Counted from the first letter of the stretch, positions 15,241-28,200 are shown. The stretch is 64,000 nucleotides of DNA from Nymphaea colorata (GCF_008831285.2 NC_045148.1:6393001-6457000); one strand, 5' to 3'. Notes: generated by a model not told the origin, from the letters alone. Translations and numbers: made by a program.

Positions 15241-16158
15241 TAAACATATGTATGTATATACATATAATATATATATAAAGATATATATATATCCATCTCT
15301 TCTTAAATGTTTTAGTTGGTGATCTTTAAAATCTCTTTCTTCCTTTCTTTCTCTCTATGAAAGTATTTTATCTTTTCCATTTTTTTGGATATTTTTCTCC
15401 AAAGATCTAAGGTTTTAACTTTCCATTTGTCGAGTTTACCAAGACCAAAAATCAAGCAATCACCCAATATTAGAATCAAGCTTGATCTTCTACAACTTCG
15501 TTCCGTTTTCAAAAAAACTTTTTTTCTTTTCACAAAAATACTTATGATAATTTTATAAATAAAAATAAGAAATTAGATATATATGATGGTAAGAATACTT
15601 GTAAATGAATGTTATGGTAGGAATGAATGATTTCTTTTTAATTGTGTAGGATTAATGCATTCATACATTCACATTCACTTAACATTACGAATGGTCACAA
15701 ATATATCTATGAAAGAACTTAAGCAAGACCAGATATGACTCTAAGTAGGTAGTAACCAAATTATAGCAAAATCTCAAACATACTTAAAGTTTTAAAAGGA
15801 CACAAAAGTGATTTCAAAAGGTGACCTCCAAATGTTTTCAAACAACATTCGTAAAAATTTTCCAATTCAAAATTTTTTAAATCAAAATGTTTTACACTCT
15901 CAAATGATTCTTCAAAACTTTCTCAAAATATTGAAACATCAAATCTTCAATATTTTTTTAAGCAGTAAACTATGAAAAAAGATGTTTAAGTCAAAATGAA
16001 ATGCAAAAAAAATAAACATAGCCCTTGGATTGGTTACCACTGGTAAAGGCACTGAGAATGGTTAATCCTCATACCGACAGACGAGTCCATTTTTTTCTCA
16101 AAACCTCATTTTTTTGAAGTGCTCTAAAAACCAAAAGATTTTTGGGGATGCAAATAGT
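13010..16158 (+). mobile_element. Giant solo LTR (3.15 kb), probably of a Ty3/gypsy-type element, with GTATG target duplication
   Basis: The left end reads TGTTATCACCCCAAATTTT and the right end ...GGATGCAAATA. The 5-bp sequence GTATG directly precedes (13005-13009) and follows (16159-16163) these ends, as expected for an LTR-retrotransposon target-site duplication. A good TATA box (CTCTATAAATA) lies at about 13900-13910 with an AG/CT-rich leader after it, which sets the plus orientation. No gag or pol is present inside, so this is a solo LTR left by LTR-LTR recombination. It shares its left-end AYNNCCCCAAATTTT sequence, its layout and its right-end region (compare about 16022-16075 with 36240-36300) with the solo LTR at 31916-36394. 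LTRs this long are known in Ogre/Tat-like gypsy lineages; that placement is inference. Confidence 0.8.
15173..15292. repeat. (TA)n with short CA and degenerate TA extension
   Basis: About 59 bases of TA repeats are followed by ACACACACA and imperfect ATATAT sequence, all inside the solo LTR. Confidence 0.9.
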
Positions 16159-16188
16159 ATGATCATGTGGAATACCATGTTCATTTCA

Positions 16189-16359
16189 TAGGTGGTCAAT
16201 GCAAATCTCTATATATGGTTTATAAATCATGCAAAGATGGACAATATCTCAAAAATCCATTGAAGTAGGAGCCATAAAGATAACCATTGCCAAGATATCT
16301 AATACCAAAGGAGTGACCTAGTTTAAATTCTCCAACTTTGCTATCACCTTGTATATGTG
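16189..16359. repeat. Tandem-repeat copy B
   Basis: This is the intact partner of 12823-13009. The sequence ATGATCATGTGGAATA occurs before this copy (from 16161) and again after it (near 16387), so the pre-insertion site was a tandem array of units a little over 200 bp. Confidence 0.75.
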
Positions 16360-17635
16360 GGGGCTTTTTCACTTTTGTTTATCGTGTATGATCATGTGGA
16401 ATATCCTGCCCACCAGTTATTTTCACTATTTTACAATTAAGAAAAAAATATTGCAATTCAATCCAGTTTTGTCATCTGGATGATACATAGGAGCACTATG
16501 GCAGGTTTTGACTTTTTAAAGACCTAAAAAGTACAAATTTTATAACAGTGCAAACAAGTTTTATTTATGCCGTTTGTTGCGAACTTTATGTAGCTATACT
16601 GGACACCAATAGACTTCAACATGATATGCTCAAGTTTTGAAACAAGAATGATTGCCTTCAGCCTGACGTTTTCTGACTTTCTAAGGTGCAAGGATTTGAA
16701 AAACAATGTATTGTTGAAGGGTTGATAATTCATATACTTATAGCAAATGAGACAAGATAAGTATTAATGCATACTAAAACAAAAGTACCATTGGCATGAT
16801 GAGTAGAGGCAATTGTAGTTTGGCTAAGCCCCACCATCATTTTTACAATTTTCTTCGACATAATCTTGGGTTTCTACACATTCCCTTAAGCAACTTAGAA
16901 CATTTCATTTCCTTGACAAAGTTATTTTTCTTATTATTGGTTGTTCTTTCATGTGAAAATCAATACTTTTCTCCAATGTGACATTTTTTTCCTTTATTTT
17001 TGGTTTGTTCACATTCACCAACCTTGATGCATCGACCACCATCATTCTTTGTTGTTTAGAATAATTGTTCTCTTTTTGTAGCATTTACCATGAGTTACAA
17101 GGGTTTTCTCTAATTATAATGACACACAAGGTATTAAAAAATGGAAGGGATGAGATCATAAGCATCAAACTCTCAAATTTTTAAAGTTTCATTCAAGAGC
17201 AAAAAGTAAGCTTAAAAACTTGTTCCAACTCCTTGAGTATTTTTATGACATAGGAATATAACATTTTTTCACATTCCTTTAAGCATTTATTTTGTACTTA
17301 GAAATTAGGTAATGATTGATACATCTAGCAATGTTGTGATGATTCGAACATCCAATAATATTGGATGTTGTGATTTCTTTGGTCAAAACTCATATTTTTT
17401 AAGAGAAAATTTGCTAAGAACAATGTGTTTTTTAAAAAACATGATTCAAGAACACTAGTTGTTTGTTACTGGGAACATTGTGCAACTGAAATGTTATTCT
17501 TAAAATGTAACGATCAAATGCTAGACATAACACATGCTTTCTTAGGAAGGAGAACATGGCAACAATTTGGTAGACTCATTGCTACAACTTTACATCATTT
17601 ATTCTGTTATCTTCGTAAATAATGTTTCACCTATA
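16360..17635. other. AT-rich intergenic DNA, no supported gene
   Basis: Apart from the tail of the tandem repeat up to about 16405, I see no gene, RNA or element. Confidence 0.6.
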
Positions 17636-18028
17636 AGGGTGAACAACAACTAGAGCTTGACTCGTGAACGAGTTCGAGCCAAGTCATTTGCTTAACGAGT
17701 TGAGCTCGAGTTCATGAGTCGATTTGTTCAAATAATCGAATTGATTTCAAGCTCAACACATAACTGCTGAGTCGAACTCGAGCCTTAATCGAGTTTGTCG
17801 AGCCTTAATGAAGTCGATATATTCAAATGAGTTTACAAGTTTGTTGAGCCTTAACCGAGTCGAGCTCGATCTCAACACGCAATGATGAATACCAATTCTA
17901 TTCAAATGAGTTTGTAGAGCCTTAATCGAGTTGAGCTTGAGCTCAACAAGTAACTGCCGAGTCGAGCTCGAGGTTTTATCAGTCGAGCCCTGCTCGAGCT
18001 AACTGAGCTCGGGCTTGTGTTCACCCCT
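17636..18028. repeat. AGCTCGA-rich repeat with terminal inverted repeats
   Basis: The left end reads AGGGTGAACA and the right end TGTTCACCCCT, whose reverse complement is AGGGGTGAACA, so the ends are inverted repeats of about 10 bp. The interior repeats GAGTTCGAGC, TCGAGCTCGAG and CTTAATCGAGTT. The form is that of a short non-autonomous DNA transposon. No clear target duplication is visible. It is related to 1189-1663. Confidence 0.6.
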
Positions 18029-18357
18029 ATTTACCTCTGTTTATTGACATCACATACTAGCCTGCATAAACACATCAAGCTTCTGTTAATGTTGTAGATA
18101 CAAACATTTGCATCTCATAGAACATCGTCATTGTTTTCAAGTTTGTGACCATGTCAAATACGTGATTTATTGTGTGGTTCATCGCAGAGCTGCAGTTGAG
18201 CTCTCAATCTGAGGTACATTATTATTCTTCGAATGACATCCAAGGTTAGTCTATACTCCATATTGTTGCTTTTTATAAAATAATAGAACTTTTGTGAAAA
18301 ATCTATGTTCTTTTGATATGTATCTACAACATTAACAGAAGCAATCTCTATCGGAAA
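18029..18357. other. Spacer, nothing recognised
   Basis: AT-rich sequence between the AGCTCGA-rich repeat and the gypsy remnant, with no gene or motif I can name. Confidence 0.5.
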
Positions 18358-19000
18358 CTAGAAATTCTTCAACAGATAGTATCGATGGAGATTTTTGATG
18401 CTAACCTGGCTTGAAGAACTGCTGGTGGTCGTGGTTGTAGGGTGGGGATCCTTCATCAAGATCCTCGGTTGTAGACGCCCTTCACTGCAACTCCCGATGG
18501 TGATCGCGGCCTCTACTTGTCTCCACGGTTGAGGGAAGTGCACCGCCGGCCACTCTACAACGTTCAGCTGGGGAAGAAACGATGTCTGAAGCTCCGATAG
18601 TGGACTCCGGCCACCCAACCTCTAGAACTCAGGTAGTAATCCTTCTCGGTAACGCGAACCAGAGAAAGGTGTCTTTGGCGCCAAGACAGCTGCCAGGGAA
18701 GGAACTCAAAATTTCATTAATTTCTGGATAGGGTTATTACAAGAAACTTTAGCTTTTATATTGTACTAAAGTGTCTCGGGTCAAGCCCGCCGTCTTAGTC
18801 TCGGCCCATACCCTCTCAGGTTGCGCCTGAGCTCGTGTGTGATTGTGGTCCACTTTATTCAACTGACGATCCGTTGGACTCTTGGCCCACCTCGCCTAGG
18901 TTCCCCCTATGCTGTTCTCCTTGTGGGGGTTGCTGGTGCCTTGACTGCAACTGTTGACCTGACTTGCTCCTGCCCTGCTCTTGCCTCTGAACTCACATGC
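18358..19000 (-). mobile_element. LTR-like part of the minus-strand gypsy remnant
   Basis: Downstream of pol on the minus strand comes a segment with a TATA-like box (AATATAAAAG; plus-strand 18753-18762). It continues into a leader-like region with CTTGTAATAACCC and TCTGGTTCGCGTTACCG. Position and content fit the 3' LTR of the gypsy element, but I could not fix its TG and CA ends or find a second LTR, so the boundaries are approximate. Confidence 0.4.
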
Positions 19001-19441
19001 CTGCCAGACTAAGTGCTGGGCTCGGTGATTTGCCGCTAAGTCTAAACTTGATCGCTCCTCAAGTTCGGACTCGTGCTTGGACTCTAACTCGTGGTTAGCC
19101 TCCCTTCGTTGTCTGTCTTTGGTTTCGTCTGTCCTAACCTTTGCCCTAGCTGTAGCTCGTAGCTCGCGGTGTGTAGCCTCATAAGATCTCCTTCTAAGAT
19201 GTCCGCTGACCGTGCATTAGCCTCACTATGAATCTGGGCTGTTGCAGCATTCACCTTAGCTACAGCGTTGCACATAGGTAATGCGTGCGGCACTTCGTGC
19301 ACCACACTCCTTCGACGTCGTCGGATATGTGCTGGCCCTCGCCCTCGGCTGTGGCATCCTTCCGCATCAGTTGACACTCGACAATCTCCTTAGCCACCCT
19401 AGGCACTCGATTGCACTCGCCAACTCTTCGCCAGCTCGGTC

Positions 19442-19737
19442 GGCATGACCATTGGCCGCTCTCGCCACGGTAACCTCACTTCCCTCGCGACCCTTGTCAT
19501 TTGCTATCCCGCCTATGGCCCGTTCTGCATCGGCCATCTGCTAGGCTGTCTCGGTGTCATGCAGCTCAGCTGCGTCCAACGTTCCGCCCTCGGCAATGGT
19601 CTCGACACTATCTGTAGCTGCGTCTATGGTTTTGGACTCAACAATGTCTTCGGTGATAACAGCGGTCATGCTAGCGCCTGGTCCTTCAGTAGCCTCATCG
19701 ACCTCCTGTGGCAGTGCTCCAAGTGGGTGTGTATCAG
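19442..19737 (-). repeat. Internal repeat copy 1 of the gypsy remnant
   Basis: It runs from GGCATGACCATTGGCC to GTGGGTGTGTATCAG and aligns throughout with 20392-20656. On the minus strand both begin with DTHPLGALPQ and continue EGPGASMT or EQGASMT. It lies downstream of the integrase tail on the minus strand. Confidence 0.8.
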
Positions 19738-20391
19738 ATCCATCCCCCTTGGATTGAGCTTGCTCCCAAGCTTGTAAGCGAGGAAAAGGATGCATGATAA
19801 CATCAAAGCCCCTCCCATGAGAATAATACCTTTGACCTTGGCTGCCCACTTCGTACTACCTACCGATGATGTAGTATCCGATAGGGTACCGGTTGTTGAT
19901 TAGGAACATCCTCAACCTATCCTGGCAAGTCCCCAAAGTACGGTTTGAGCCTAGTAACATGATAAACGGGATGGACCTATGGTTGGCAAGGCTAGCCGAT
20001 ATGCAGCCTTACCTATCATTTGAAGCACCCGAAAAGGCACATAGTACTTCGGCAATAACTTGAAATACAGTTGACACATCAATGAACTTTACCTCATGGG
20101 CAACGTTTCAGCCATACATAGTCTCCCAAGGTGAATTCCCAATCCTATCTACCCTTATTGTAACCTGCCTCATTCGGTTTTAAGCCTTGGCGATATTTTG
20201 CCGTAAAGAATCAAGGATCTCATTGCGGTTTCTCAACTCACAATCAACAGTATCATCCATGCAGTGCCCCCTTCGTAGTGCATAGCTGGTGGAGGATAGC
20301 CATACAATTCCCCAACTCGGATGCGTGCTACGGCCTTCCTGGTCGCTTTCGGTCTTGCGCATCTGTGCTTGGCACTCATCGGCAGCTTGGC

Positions 20392-20656
20392 GGCATGACC
20401 TTCGGCCACCCTCGCCACGATAATCTCATGTCCCTCATGCCCTCATCATTTACTATCCTGCCTATGGCCCATCCTGCGTTGGCCATCTGCTCGGCTGTGT
20501 CCTGTGTTCCGCCCTCGGCAACGGTCTCAACACTATATGCCGTCTACGGTCTTGGACCCAACAATACCTTCGGCGACAGCCGTGGTCATGCTAGCGCCCT
20601 GTTCTTTGGCAGCCTCATCGGCCACCTGCGGCAGTGCTCCAAGTGGGTGTGTATCA
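20392..20656 (-). repeat. Internal repeat copy 2 of the gypsy remnant
   Basis: It runs from GGCATGACCTTCGGCC to GTGGGTGTGTATCA and is similar to 19442-19737 with small indels. It sits upstream of the integrase tail on the minus strand, an order not expected in an intact element. Confidence 0.8.
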
Positions 20657-20720
20657 AGACCAAACGTGAAATGAGAATTTTCCCGCAAATCAAATAAAAG
20701 GAGACTTTGTACTGGACACA

Positions 20721-23562
20721 CAGATTAAACATAAGAAGGTTCACTTTGCGATGGACATGGGTTGTGGCCTTACCTATGGCCATAGTCATATCCATGAGCA
20801 TCGATCGTAGCAATAGGTCAATATTGTCATAGTGATTTCTCTAATAAAGTACTTAACTTTAAATTTTCTACTTGAATATAAGTTTTTAAGTTGAACAAAT
20901 AAGGTAATTAATCCCATTAATCTGCACATAGTAACATTGAGATTCAGTCAACTGCTCTAAAACTAAGTTTTTCATGTTGTAATTGGTGATGAAATAACAC
21001 TAGTCTATTTGCTGCACCAGCCATTGTGGGAGCAAGTGGAAATAATTAATGACTAGCCCAAAGTTACTTCAAGGATCAATGATTCTCCCACTTTAGCACC
21101 AAGTTAAAATTGGTTATCAAATGTAGAAAAGAAATGACAAATTCAAAAGTAGAAGATTCAGCATGGTTAAAGTATGGATGACTTATGCGGCAAGGCAGCC
21201 ACAATTCAAGCTTCTCACGCTTAACAATAACAATGTACATAAGAAATCATACAACATTTTTATTAACAAATTAATGGAATTACAATCAAATCAATGTCAA
21301 TATATGATTTTGGATTTATTAGTTGGACAAAAATAATACATGTGAAAATAAGTTGTAACATAACAATTTGATGAAATGAAAAATAAAATAAAAATAACTG
21401 ATGAGAAGAACAATATCCTTCCATCAAAAAGTTCAATCAACCTTGTGTTGGGGCACAACTTTAATTACAAAATTGTAGCTTCATATGTCACCCATAGTAA
21501 CATTGATGTAGTAAATTCTCTTGATTTTAAATAACTACAATATTCAAATCTTTTACTTTCTCTTATTTCAAAAAAAGAAATAATTCTCAACATAGTCATG
21601 GGATAAGATTTTGTTAGAAATTAAGGATTTTGGCTTTCAAATGTATTGAATTTCATAAATATATGAAGACTAGATATCAATCTTGCTAGTGGAATTCGTT
21701 ATATGATTTTCCAAATATATGTAATACCTTTCACATGTGCAAGATTGGGTATGTTGGACTAAAAGACATAACAAATAAAATTTATATCTCTAAGGATTTG
21801 TTGCTTCTACATCCAGAGATATGTAACATCATATTTTTCTTATTATAGGCAAGCCACCAAACAAATATCTGTCCAAATCTAAGTTCAATAGTGCCGGCCA
21901 CTTGTTTTTGTCTGCCTAGAATGTAGGTTAGGTAATGTGTTTGACAAAGTACACAAAGGTAGAACTTGGTAATATATTGTAACTTGAAAATTTGTGGGCT
22001 TTTTTTTTTTTTGTAGAGCCTTCAATAGGGTTGTATAGTAGCCACATGTGAACTTTCTATAGGTCCGTTTAATTGGATGTTTACATCATTGACCAATCAT
22101 AAGTTTATTCATTTTATAAATAGCTTCATATGAAAGTATGGCATAGAGGTCATGCTTCTTCATGAAGGAATTCACCCATTCAAACAATATATTATTCAAA
22201 ATCGTTAGGTTCCACTCGAGTTGGCTAAATCATGCACTATCATTGAAGGCCTATGCATTAAAGGAATTGTTTTCCTATGCACTATCCTTAGACCATAGGT
22301 CCTCGTACATGTACAAACCTTAGCTCTTCTAATTTGGTATTTCGTAAATGAGTTGAGCAATCTTGCTAAGAGGCCATTAGTATCTTCTAGTTAAAATGGG
22401 AGTAAACTAGAACATTAATTTCAAAAGGCACAAATCCTTGCAAGGCCTTTTATTTCTAGGTGAATGAGTTCTTGACTTTCTTAGGTATTATTGTTAAGAC
22501 ATATAGTGATGCTATACCCATGGTCACTTTCATATGCAAATCTTTATGTTTCTGTAGTTTTTAAACTTTAGGGTATGATTTTATACATATGTTCAACAAT
22601 TTGGTTGCCTTGGCTTATAACTGGGATTGCCATCTGCTGCATTAAAACTAAAGCTTTTGGTATTCTAGCATGTTATTTGGTCAATCATTTTTTAATAACA
22701 TAAAATCATTCTTGCAAAAGAAATTTTGGGTCAAAATCAGTGCTCCTTTTTAACCATCTTGTTATGTGGTTGCCAATTTTTGAGGTTGATTTATAGATGG
22801 GTCTCCTTAACAAAAAGACTTTGTAGGCATTTTAAAAATTTTATAGACCAGCCAAAATCATATGAAAATTTTTAAGGAAGGGTACAATGTAGTATATATT
22901 CAAATGAACATTTAAATGAAGATATTTATGGAATGTAAATGTTTCCTACATGCATTAGGGTCATATTTTTAGGAGGCCAATAATGTATCTCCACAAATGA
23001 GAATTATAAGAAAGGGGTTCACCAATTTAATTTAGATTGGAAGATAGAATGAATCCCTTTCTCGTTTGAAATAGACTACTCCCCAACAAGAAAGTGAAGC
23101 AAGAAACTACTGGGTACATTTTTTCCTACATTAGCACCTTTTCTAGAATAAAGATAAGCAATTCGTATAAAAAGAGTATCACATCCTCTAGGAAGTGAAT
23201 TTCTTGCAAAGAAGGAGGTCATAAAATATGAAGGGTCAAACTTTCTTATGTGAAGGTTTTTAGGATTCAAGAAACCTTCACCTCAATATTTTACACAATT
23301 AAGTATTGGAATTTTCATTGTTATAGTGGGTTAATTAGCCCTTAAAAATCCCCCCCTCCAAAAAGAGGTAATTGCACTCAAAAGTTAATTGACATGTAGC
23401 ATTATGTTAAACAATTAGTTTATGTAATAAGAACATTCTTCTTTAGTATGTATAAGATTGTTAGATGTTCAGTCGTTACTTATCAAAATATCATCTTGTG
23501 TTTCTTTGGTATAGGTAAGAGAATACTATTCATATCCCTTTAGTCATTTTATATCCCTGTGA

Positions 23563-23565
<3 letters not shown>
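20721..23565. other. AT-rich DNA, unassigned
   Basis: No convincing gene or transposon domain could be read on either strand. It is probably old decayed repeat DNA. Confidence 0.5.

Positions 23566-23594
<29 letters not shown>
23566..23594. repeat. (GA)n microsatellite
   Basis: About 29 bases of uninterrupted GA, lying just beyond the 3' end of the minus-strand LINE remnant. Confidence 0.95.
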
Positions 23595-23598
<4 letters not shown>

Positions 23599-23879
23599 CA
23601 TTAAAAGAATCTAAAACACCCAAGGAGTAATTTATGTATGGGTACAACATTGACAAAGACAAAACAACAGAAAATAAAATGCAAGCAGTAGAGAAAAACC
23701 GAGAAACAACATCCGGTGGCAAGAAAGCCTACATGATAGCTAAAAGCTCCATACAGAGAGTGTGCAAAACATGATGGAAATCAAAACGCATGCTACAAAA
23801 GAAGACTTCATTTCGAGGACCCCAATCTGCCATCAGATGATGCATAACCATGCATGCCAAAGAAATTGCCAATGCTTAA

Positions 23880-25230
23880 ACGTGTGAGGGTTGGCTGTCC
23901 AAAGAGAAGATCATGTGCAAAGGAAGATGGAGAAATAACTGGAGCAGCAAAATGCCAAGAAGCATGAAAAAGTTGTTGGACGTTGTCCCAATCCCAAAAT
24001 AAGTGGTAAGAAGTTTCGATAGCTCGTTGACAAAAAACACAATGATTAGCAAGGGTTAAACCCTATGCCTGCAAGTTGATGTAACTCTGAACTTTATCAT
24101 GTAAGATAGAGAGTTCTCCAACATAGTGAAAATTCATTAGAAATTATGAATCAATAAGTTGTCATGAATTACATAGACAATAAAAAAAAAGATACATAAA
24201 ATGGGTGCCAATTAGGGATTGCAATGAGTCAGTTTGTGCTAGGTGCATCCAAATGTCAACATAGTTAACATGAACACTGGCCTGGTGCCACAAAGAGTAT
24301 GGAGAAGGGTTACATAGGGTTGTATTATTATGATCCCTATAGGGACTCCATCAACGGTAGATTGGCAAACTCATGTCCATGCATTATGCACAATTAAGGA
24401 AGAAACAATAGGTACTGAGGGAGTTTACCTCATAACGAAAGGTTGAAAAACAGAGCCATGGAAGGTGAAGTGCCTACAAAAGGAAGCATTTAGAAAATAT
24501 GTCGAAAGTGCAAAAAAAAAAAGCTCATTGGAAAAAAAAATGAAGCTAATATTTGAAGTTCGTTAGGTGTTCAAGTGGTTTGCGAGGATGAAATAGGAAA
24601 CTAGTTCTCTGGATGGTGAATGTTTGAATGAGAGTGCATTCCATGACATAAGATGCTAGAGACTAGGCAGTAGTACAATAGGAGAAGCCAATTTTGAAGT
24701 TACTTGAGATTTATCAAAGGGACTAGTAAATTTGGCATGTTGGAAAGGGAAAGAGATAAAGTGACTAAAGGTTTGGAAAAAAGAGTCAAGATCTTCCAAA
24801 TGGATGAAGCCCTGCTAACTTAAACTATCTAGGTGGAAACATGGCTATAAAAGTGTTATTTGACTTTGGGGCAGGAAAAAGGGGCAAGAACCACTACTCT
24901 TTCTAGAGAATTGTCATGTTCAAATGCTTCAAACAAGGGATGCCAATACCACTTATTGAAATAGGTCAAGAAATGACATACTGTACAATAAGGCATGGTC
25001 GGGGAGGTATACCCTAAAAGGAAATGGCAGAAGCTGTAGTTCAACTTGTGGAGAATAGTGACAAACATATGAAAGATGAAGGGCAATATGATATTCATTG
25101 GCAAGGAGATGATGACCACAAATGCATGCTATTTTGAAAGAGGAGATGATGGTAGAGTAGCTTTTCAATGGATAGTTTTCTAACATCATGATGATGAGCA
25201 CAAAGATATGCATGGGTGACATGTTTTACA
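23880..25230 (-). pseudogene. Decayed plant LINE: reverse-transcriptase part and C-terminal zinc-finger (zf-RVT)
   Basis: On the minus strand the segment at about 24055-23975 reads LANHCVFCQRAIETSYHLFW, the C-x2-C ... HLFW pattern of the zf-RVT domain that ends plant LINE ORF2 proteins. Upstream (25222-24953) comes SFKIACICGHHLLANEYHIA and then PQVELQLLPFPFRVYL. These correspond to the post-YADD part of LINE reverse transcriptase, with its usual SFxxASGLxxNxxKS and LPFxYLGVPL positions. Many stops and frameshifts show it is dead. LINE ORF2 normally nicks the target and reverse-transcribes the element's own RNA. The 5' limit is unclear. Confidence 0.65.
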
Positions 25231-28200
25231 TAATTGAACTCCTCAAAGAGGACAATGTTGATAGTAAATTTGGCTGTGAATGAAGCTTGCCATAGAGGCC
25301 CATTAAGAAGCAATTTAAACCTAGTTATTTCTTGAATGTTAAGGACCATTAAAATAACTTGATTTCCTCAATGGAGAAAGGCCACATGGGAAGCAATATT
25401 TGAGATACAAACAGTTTTTGAAGAGGAAAGACAATGATGATAGCTTAGGATGAACAATTAGTTGAACGTGAGGTTAAAGTAAATTGTGAGGGTTGGAAGA
25501 TGTCATTGTCTTGGTAAATGTAGTTTCTCAAGATAATGAGACACCAAGAAGGGATATACAATTATCTTGATTGCCCTACAAATGCAAAAAATATGGGTTT
25601 ACTTTTGCCACCAAATTATGTCTCTAATATACCACTCGGTAATAAGTGTGGAGACCATGGCTGTACTAGAGATTGTATAACTAAAGAAAAGGAGGATGTG
25701 TGAGCATCAGGTCAGGTACCTTACGAGTAGTAAGGTACTTGGCCTGAAATAGGCTAGCTTTGGAACACATGATCGACATGCAGACTGACCAATAAACATT
25801 CAAAGCAAGCACGACAAACCTGACTTAGCTCAAAAAATGTACATGTGAGAAACTACCGTGTGTAACTGCATTCGCTCCTCTATCTCTCCACTTAGCTAGG
25901 TATGATCAGAATCCCTCCCTCTCTCATGTCCCTCTTCTCTCTCTCTTCCTTTGACCGTTGGGATTTCTATGCCAACAAAAATTCTTGATGGGGTTTTTTG
26001 GTTTCAATAAAAACCCTATTGTCGAGGATTCCAGATGAAACACATACTAGATGTCAGTTCTGTTTTGATAGAAAACATGTTCAAGGTTTATGTCGAAACA
26101 TAACCCTAAACAAGAGAGGACCAATGGTGATCTTTATTTAGAATCTCCTAGCAACAGCGGTTGAAACTTCATGAGAGGATGCAATTACAAGTGTGCAATG
26201 CATTATAATAAAAAAAAGTGTTGGCCTGTGCCCAGGCTATCAGCAAGGGCTGTTGGTTGGTTGAGTTTGGCTTTGGATCGGGCCGGCACTGGCCTGATCC
26301 CCAGCTGTAAAGGGAGGTTGGATTGTCAAGTAAAGATCTCATGGAACTAGATTGGGAAGAAAATTTAAGTCAATGAATCAAGTGATGGTAGGTTGTATGG
26401 ACATTGTAGGGGATGCTATATACCATTAAATGACTACTAATATAAGCAAACTACCATACTGGTATCAATACATGAAGGTATGTATCTTTTATTTGTTAAC
26501 TTTAGTGCATTCGTTAGGTTGGAGGTAAAAAATTAACACTTAAAGTGTTCATATAGGGTATCTAGTTGGGCAATGATATGAAACTAGTGGCAAATGGTGA
26601 ATAAGTCAATTAAAAGGAGGACTTAATCTAGCTTCCAAAGGAGAGAATGCTAATAGTTGTTATTCCATGCAAAGAAATGCCAATGCAGAGGGATGCCTAA
26701 CGATGACACTTGAAAGGAAGTCTTAAAAGCACCTCACAGAGCCTTAGATTAGAACATTTGACAATTGCAAGAAAATTATCATTGATGCATTATGAAAGCA
26801 CCATAGCTTAGAGTATTATTCCCCATTCTTGGGATAGATTAACCCAAAGATCACACAACAATAAGCTAGTACAACAGGTATAAGAGTAAATGTGAGGAAG
26901 GAATGCATGTGACTAGAGTTGCGGTAGGAAATAACTGAAGACATTGAGGAAGAGCATAAAAATGCTATTCATTTTGATTGCATAGAATGAAAAAAATGGG
27001 ATCTCAAACAAGTAGAGTCCTACAATAGAGTTGTTAGATGACAAAAAATCAAACTATGCATAACAATAAATAGAGTCGATGAGAGGTCTAACAATGACCA
27101 ACAAGTTAGACTTGAAGATAGTGAAGACCTAGGTACTAAGCCAATGAATTGAGGAGCTAATGGCAAAATAGAAAGAGGAGTCATTTACCCCGCAACCATT
27201 CCAAGATGTTAGTGTTATGGGAAAAGACAGAGATGCAAGAAGAGTATAGAGTGGGCCATGTCAAAATTAGGAAGAATGCATTTGTCAAATGTAAAGAGGT
27301 GACAAACTCCTTTTTGAGCTTGAGAAGGAAAAAGGATTAAATGAGAGTTTGTGGAGCTTTAAATTAAATTACAAAAGAAGCATAATTATGGGGTTTTGAG
27401 TGAGAGGGATGTTAAGATGTTATAAGGTGAGGAGAACCAAAGTATCACGCCAAGTTTTGGAGGGCAAATAACTTTGTAGTGGATGATCAATTTGGTGGAC
27501 GAGAGAGAAGTGAGTCTTTGGACGAAGGCTAACTGTGGTGTCATCAAGAGGGATTAAGGTTTCTTCTTCCCCTCCCTTTTTGGTGTAGGGGAGACGATGA
27601 TGGTGGGTGAGTGAGGGTTGATATTGGACGGTAGAGTGAATTGGTGGGGCAATGTTGGTACTCCATTGGAGGCTTTTAAGGACAATGGGGTGCCTCGATG
27701 CCCATGAAGCAATCTTGGCATCAAGCATAGAGCAATAAGATTGAGATTGACATGGAGTGAATGGTTTCTCTTTTGGTTTGGTAGGAAATCAATAAGATGA
27801 AACAACTTTATTTCTGAAAAAATCATATAGAAAGATGGTGAGAGATTTTTTATTTTATTTTATGAGGATTAGAACACTAGTCGGAAATAATGGTGCCTCG
27901 AAGTTAGATTACCTACACATCTTCGAGGCACTCAAGAAGCAATAGACTGATATGTTCCCGGTCAGATTCATAGTGGTCAAGAAAAATAATTTTCGGATCT
28001 ACACTAAATCAAAAGAATTGATTAATGCTATTCTTACCCTTGGTGCTGGAGGATAGGGAATTGTGTGGGTCATTGCAAATTGATGGTGGCCGAGGCAGCC
28101 AATGACAGCCAAACCTTTTAATAAGGGGCATATATGGGTTCGCTTACCAAAATTTTCAGTAGAACTATGAATTGGTAGGGCCATAGCATGCTTTTGGAAG

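Larger units (their letters stand above)
19001..20720 (-). pseudogene. Broken Ty3/gypsy pol: integrase C-terminal region and low-complexity tail
   Basis: Reading the minus strand from about 20320 to 19800 in shifting frames gives a typical plant gypsy integrase tail. In order it shows YGYPPPAMHYEGGTAW, RNRNEILDSLRQNIAKA, then NRMRQ, then PFRVLQMIGKAAYRLALP. Integrase in the intact family inserts the element cDNA into the chromosome. Here the reading is cut by in-frame stops (for example after NIAKA) and frameshifts, and no reverse transcriptase or protease remains. The region is clearly more GC-rich than its surroundings. Two similar Ala/Glu/Thr-rich blocks lie on either side of the integrase tail (19442-19737 and 20392-20656), so the remnant is rearranged. 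Confidence 0.8.

Noticed and set aside
12823-16359. Flanking repeats of about 200 bp read as LTRs of a 3.5-kb element
   Set aside because: They lack TG...CA ends, and the true 5-bp target duplication lies at the inner LTR borders instead.
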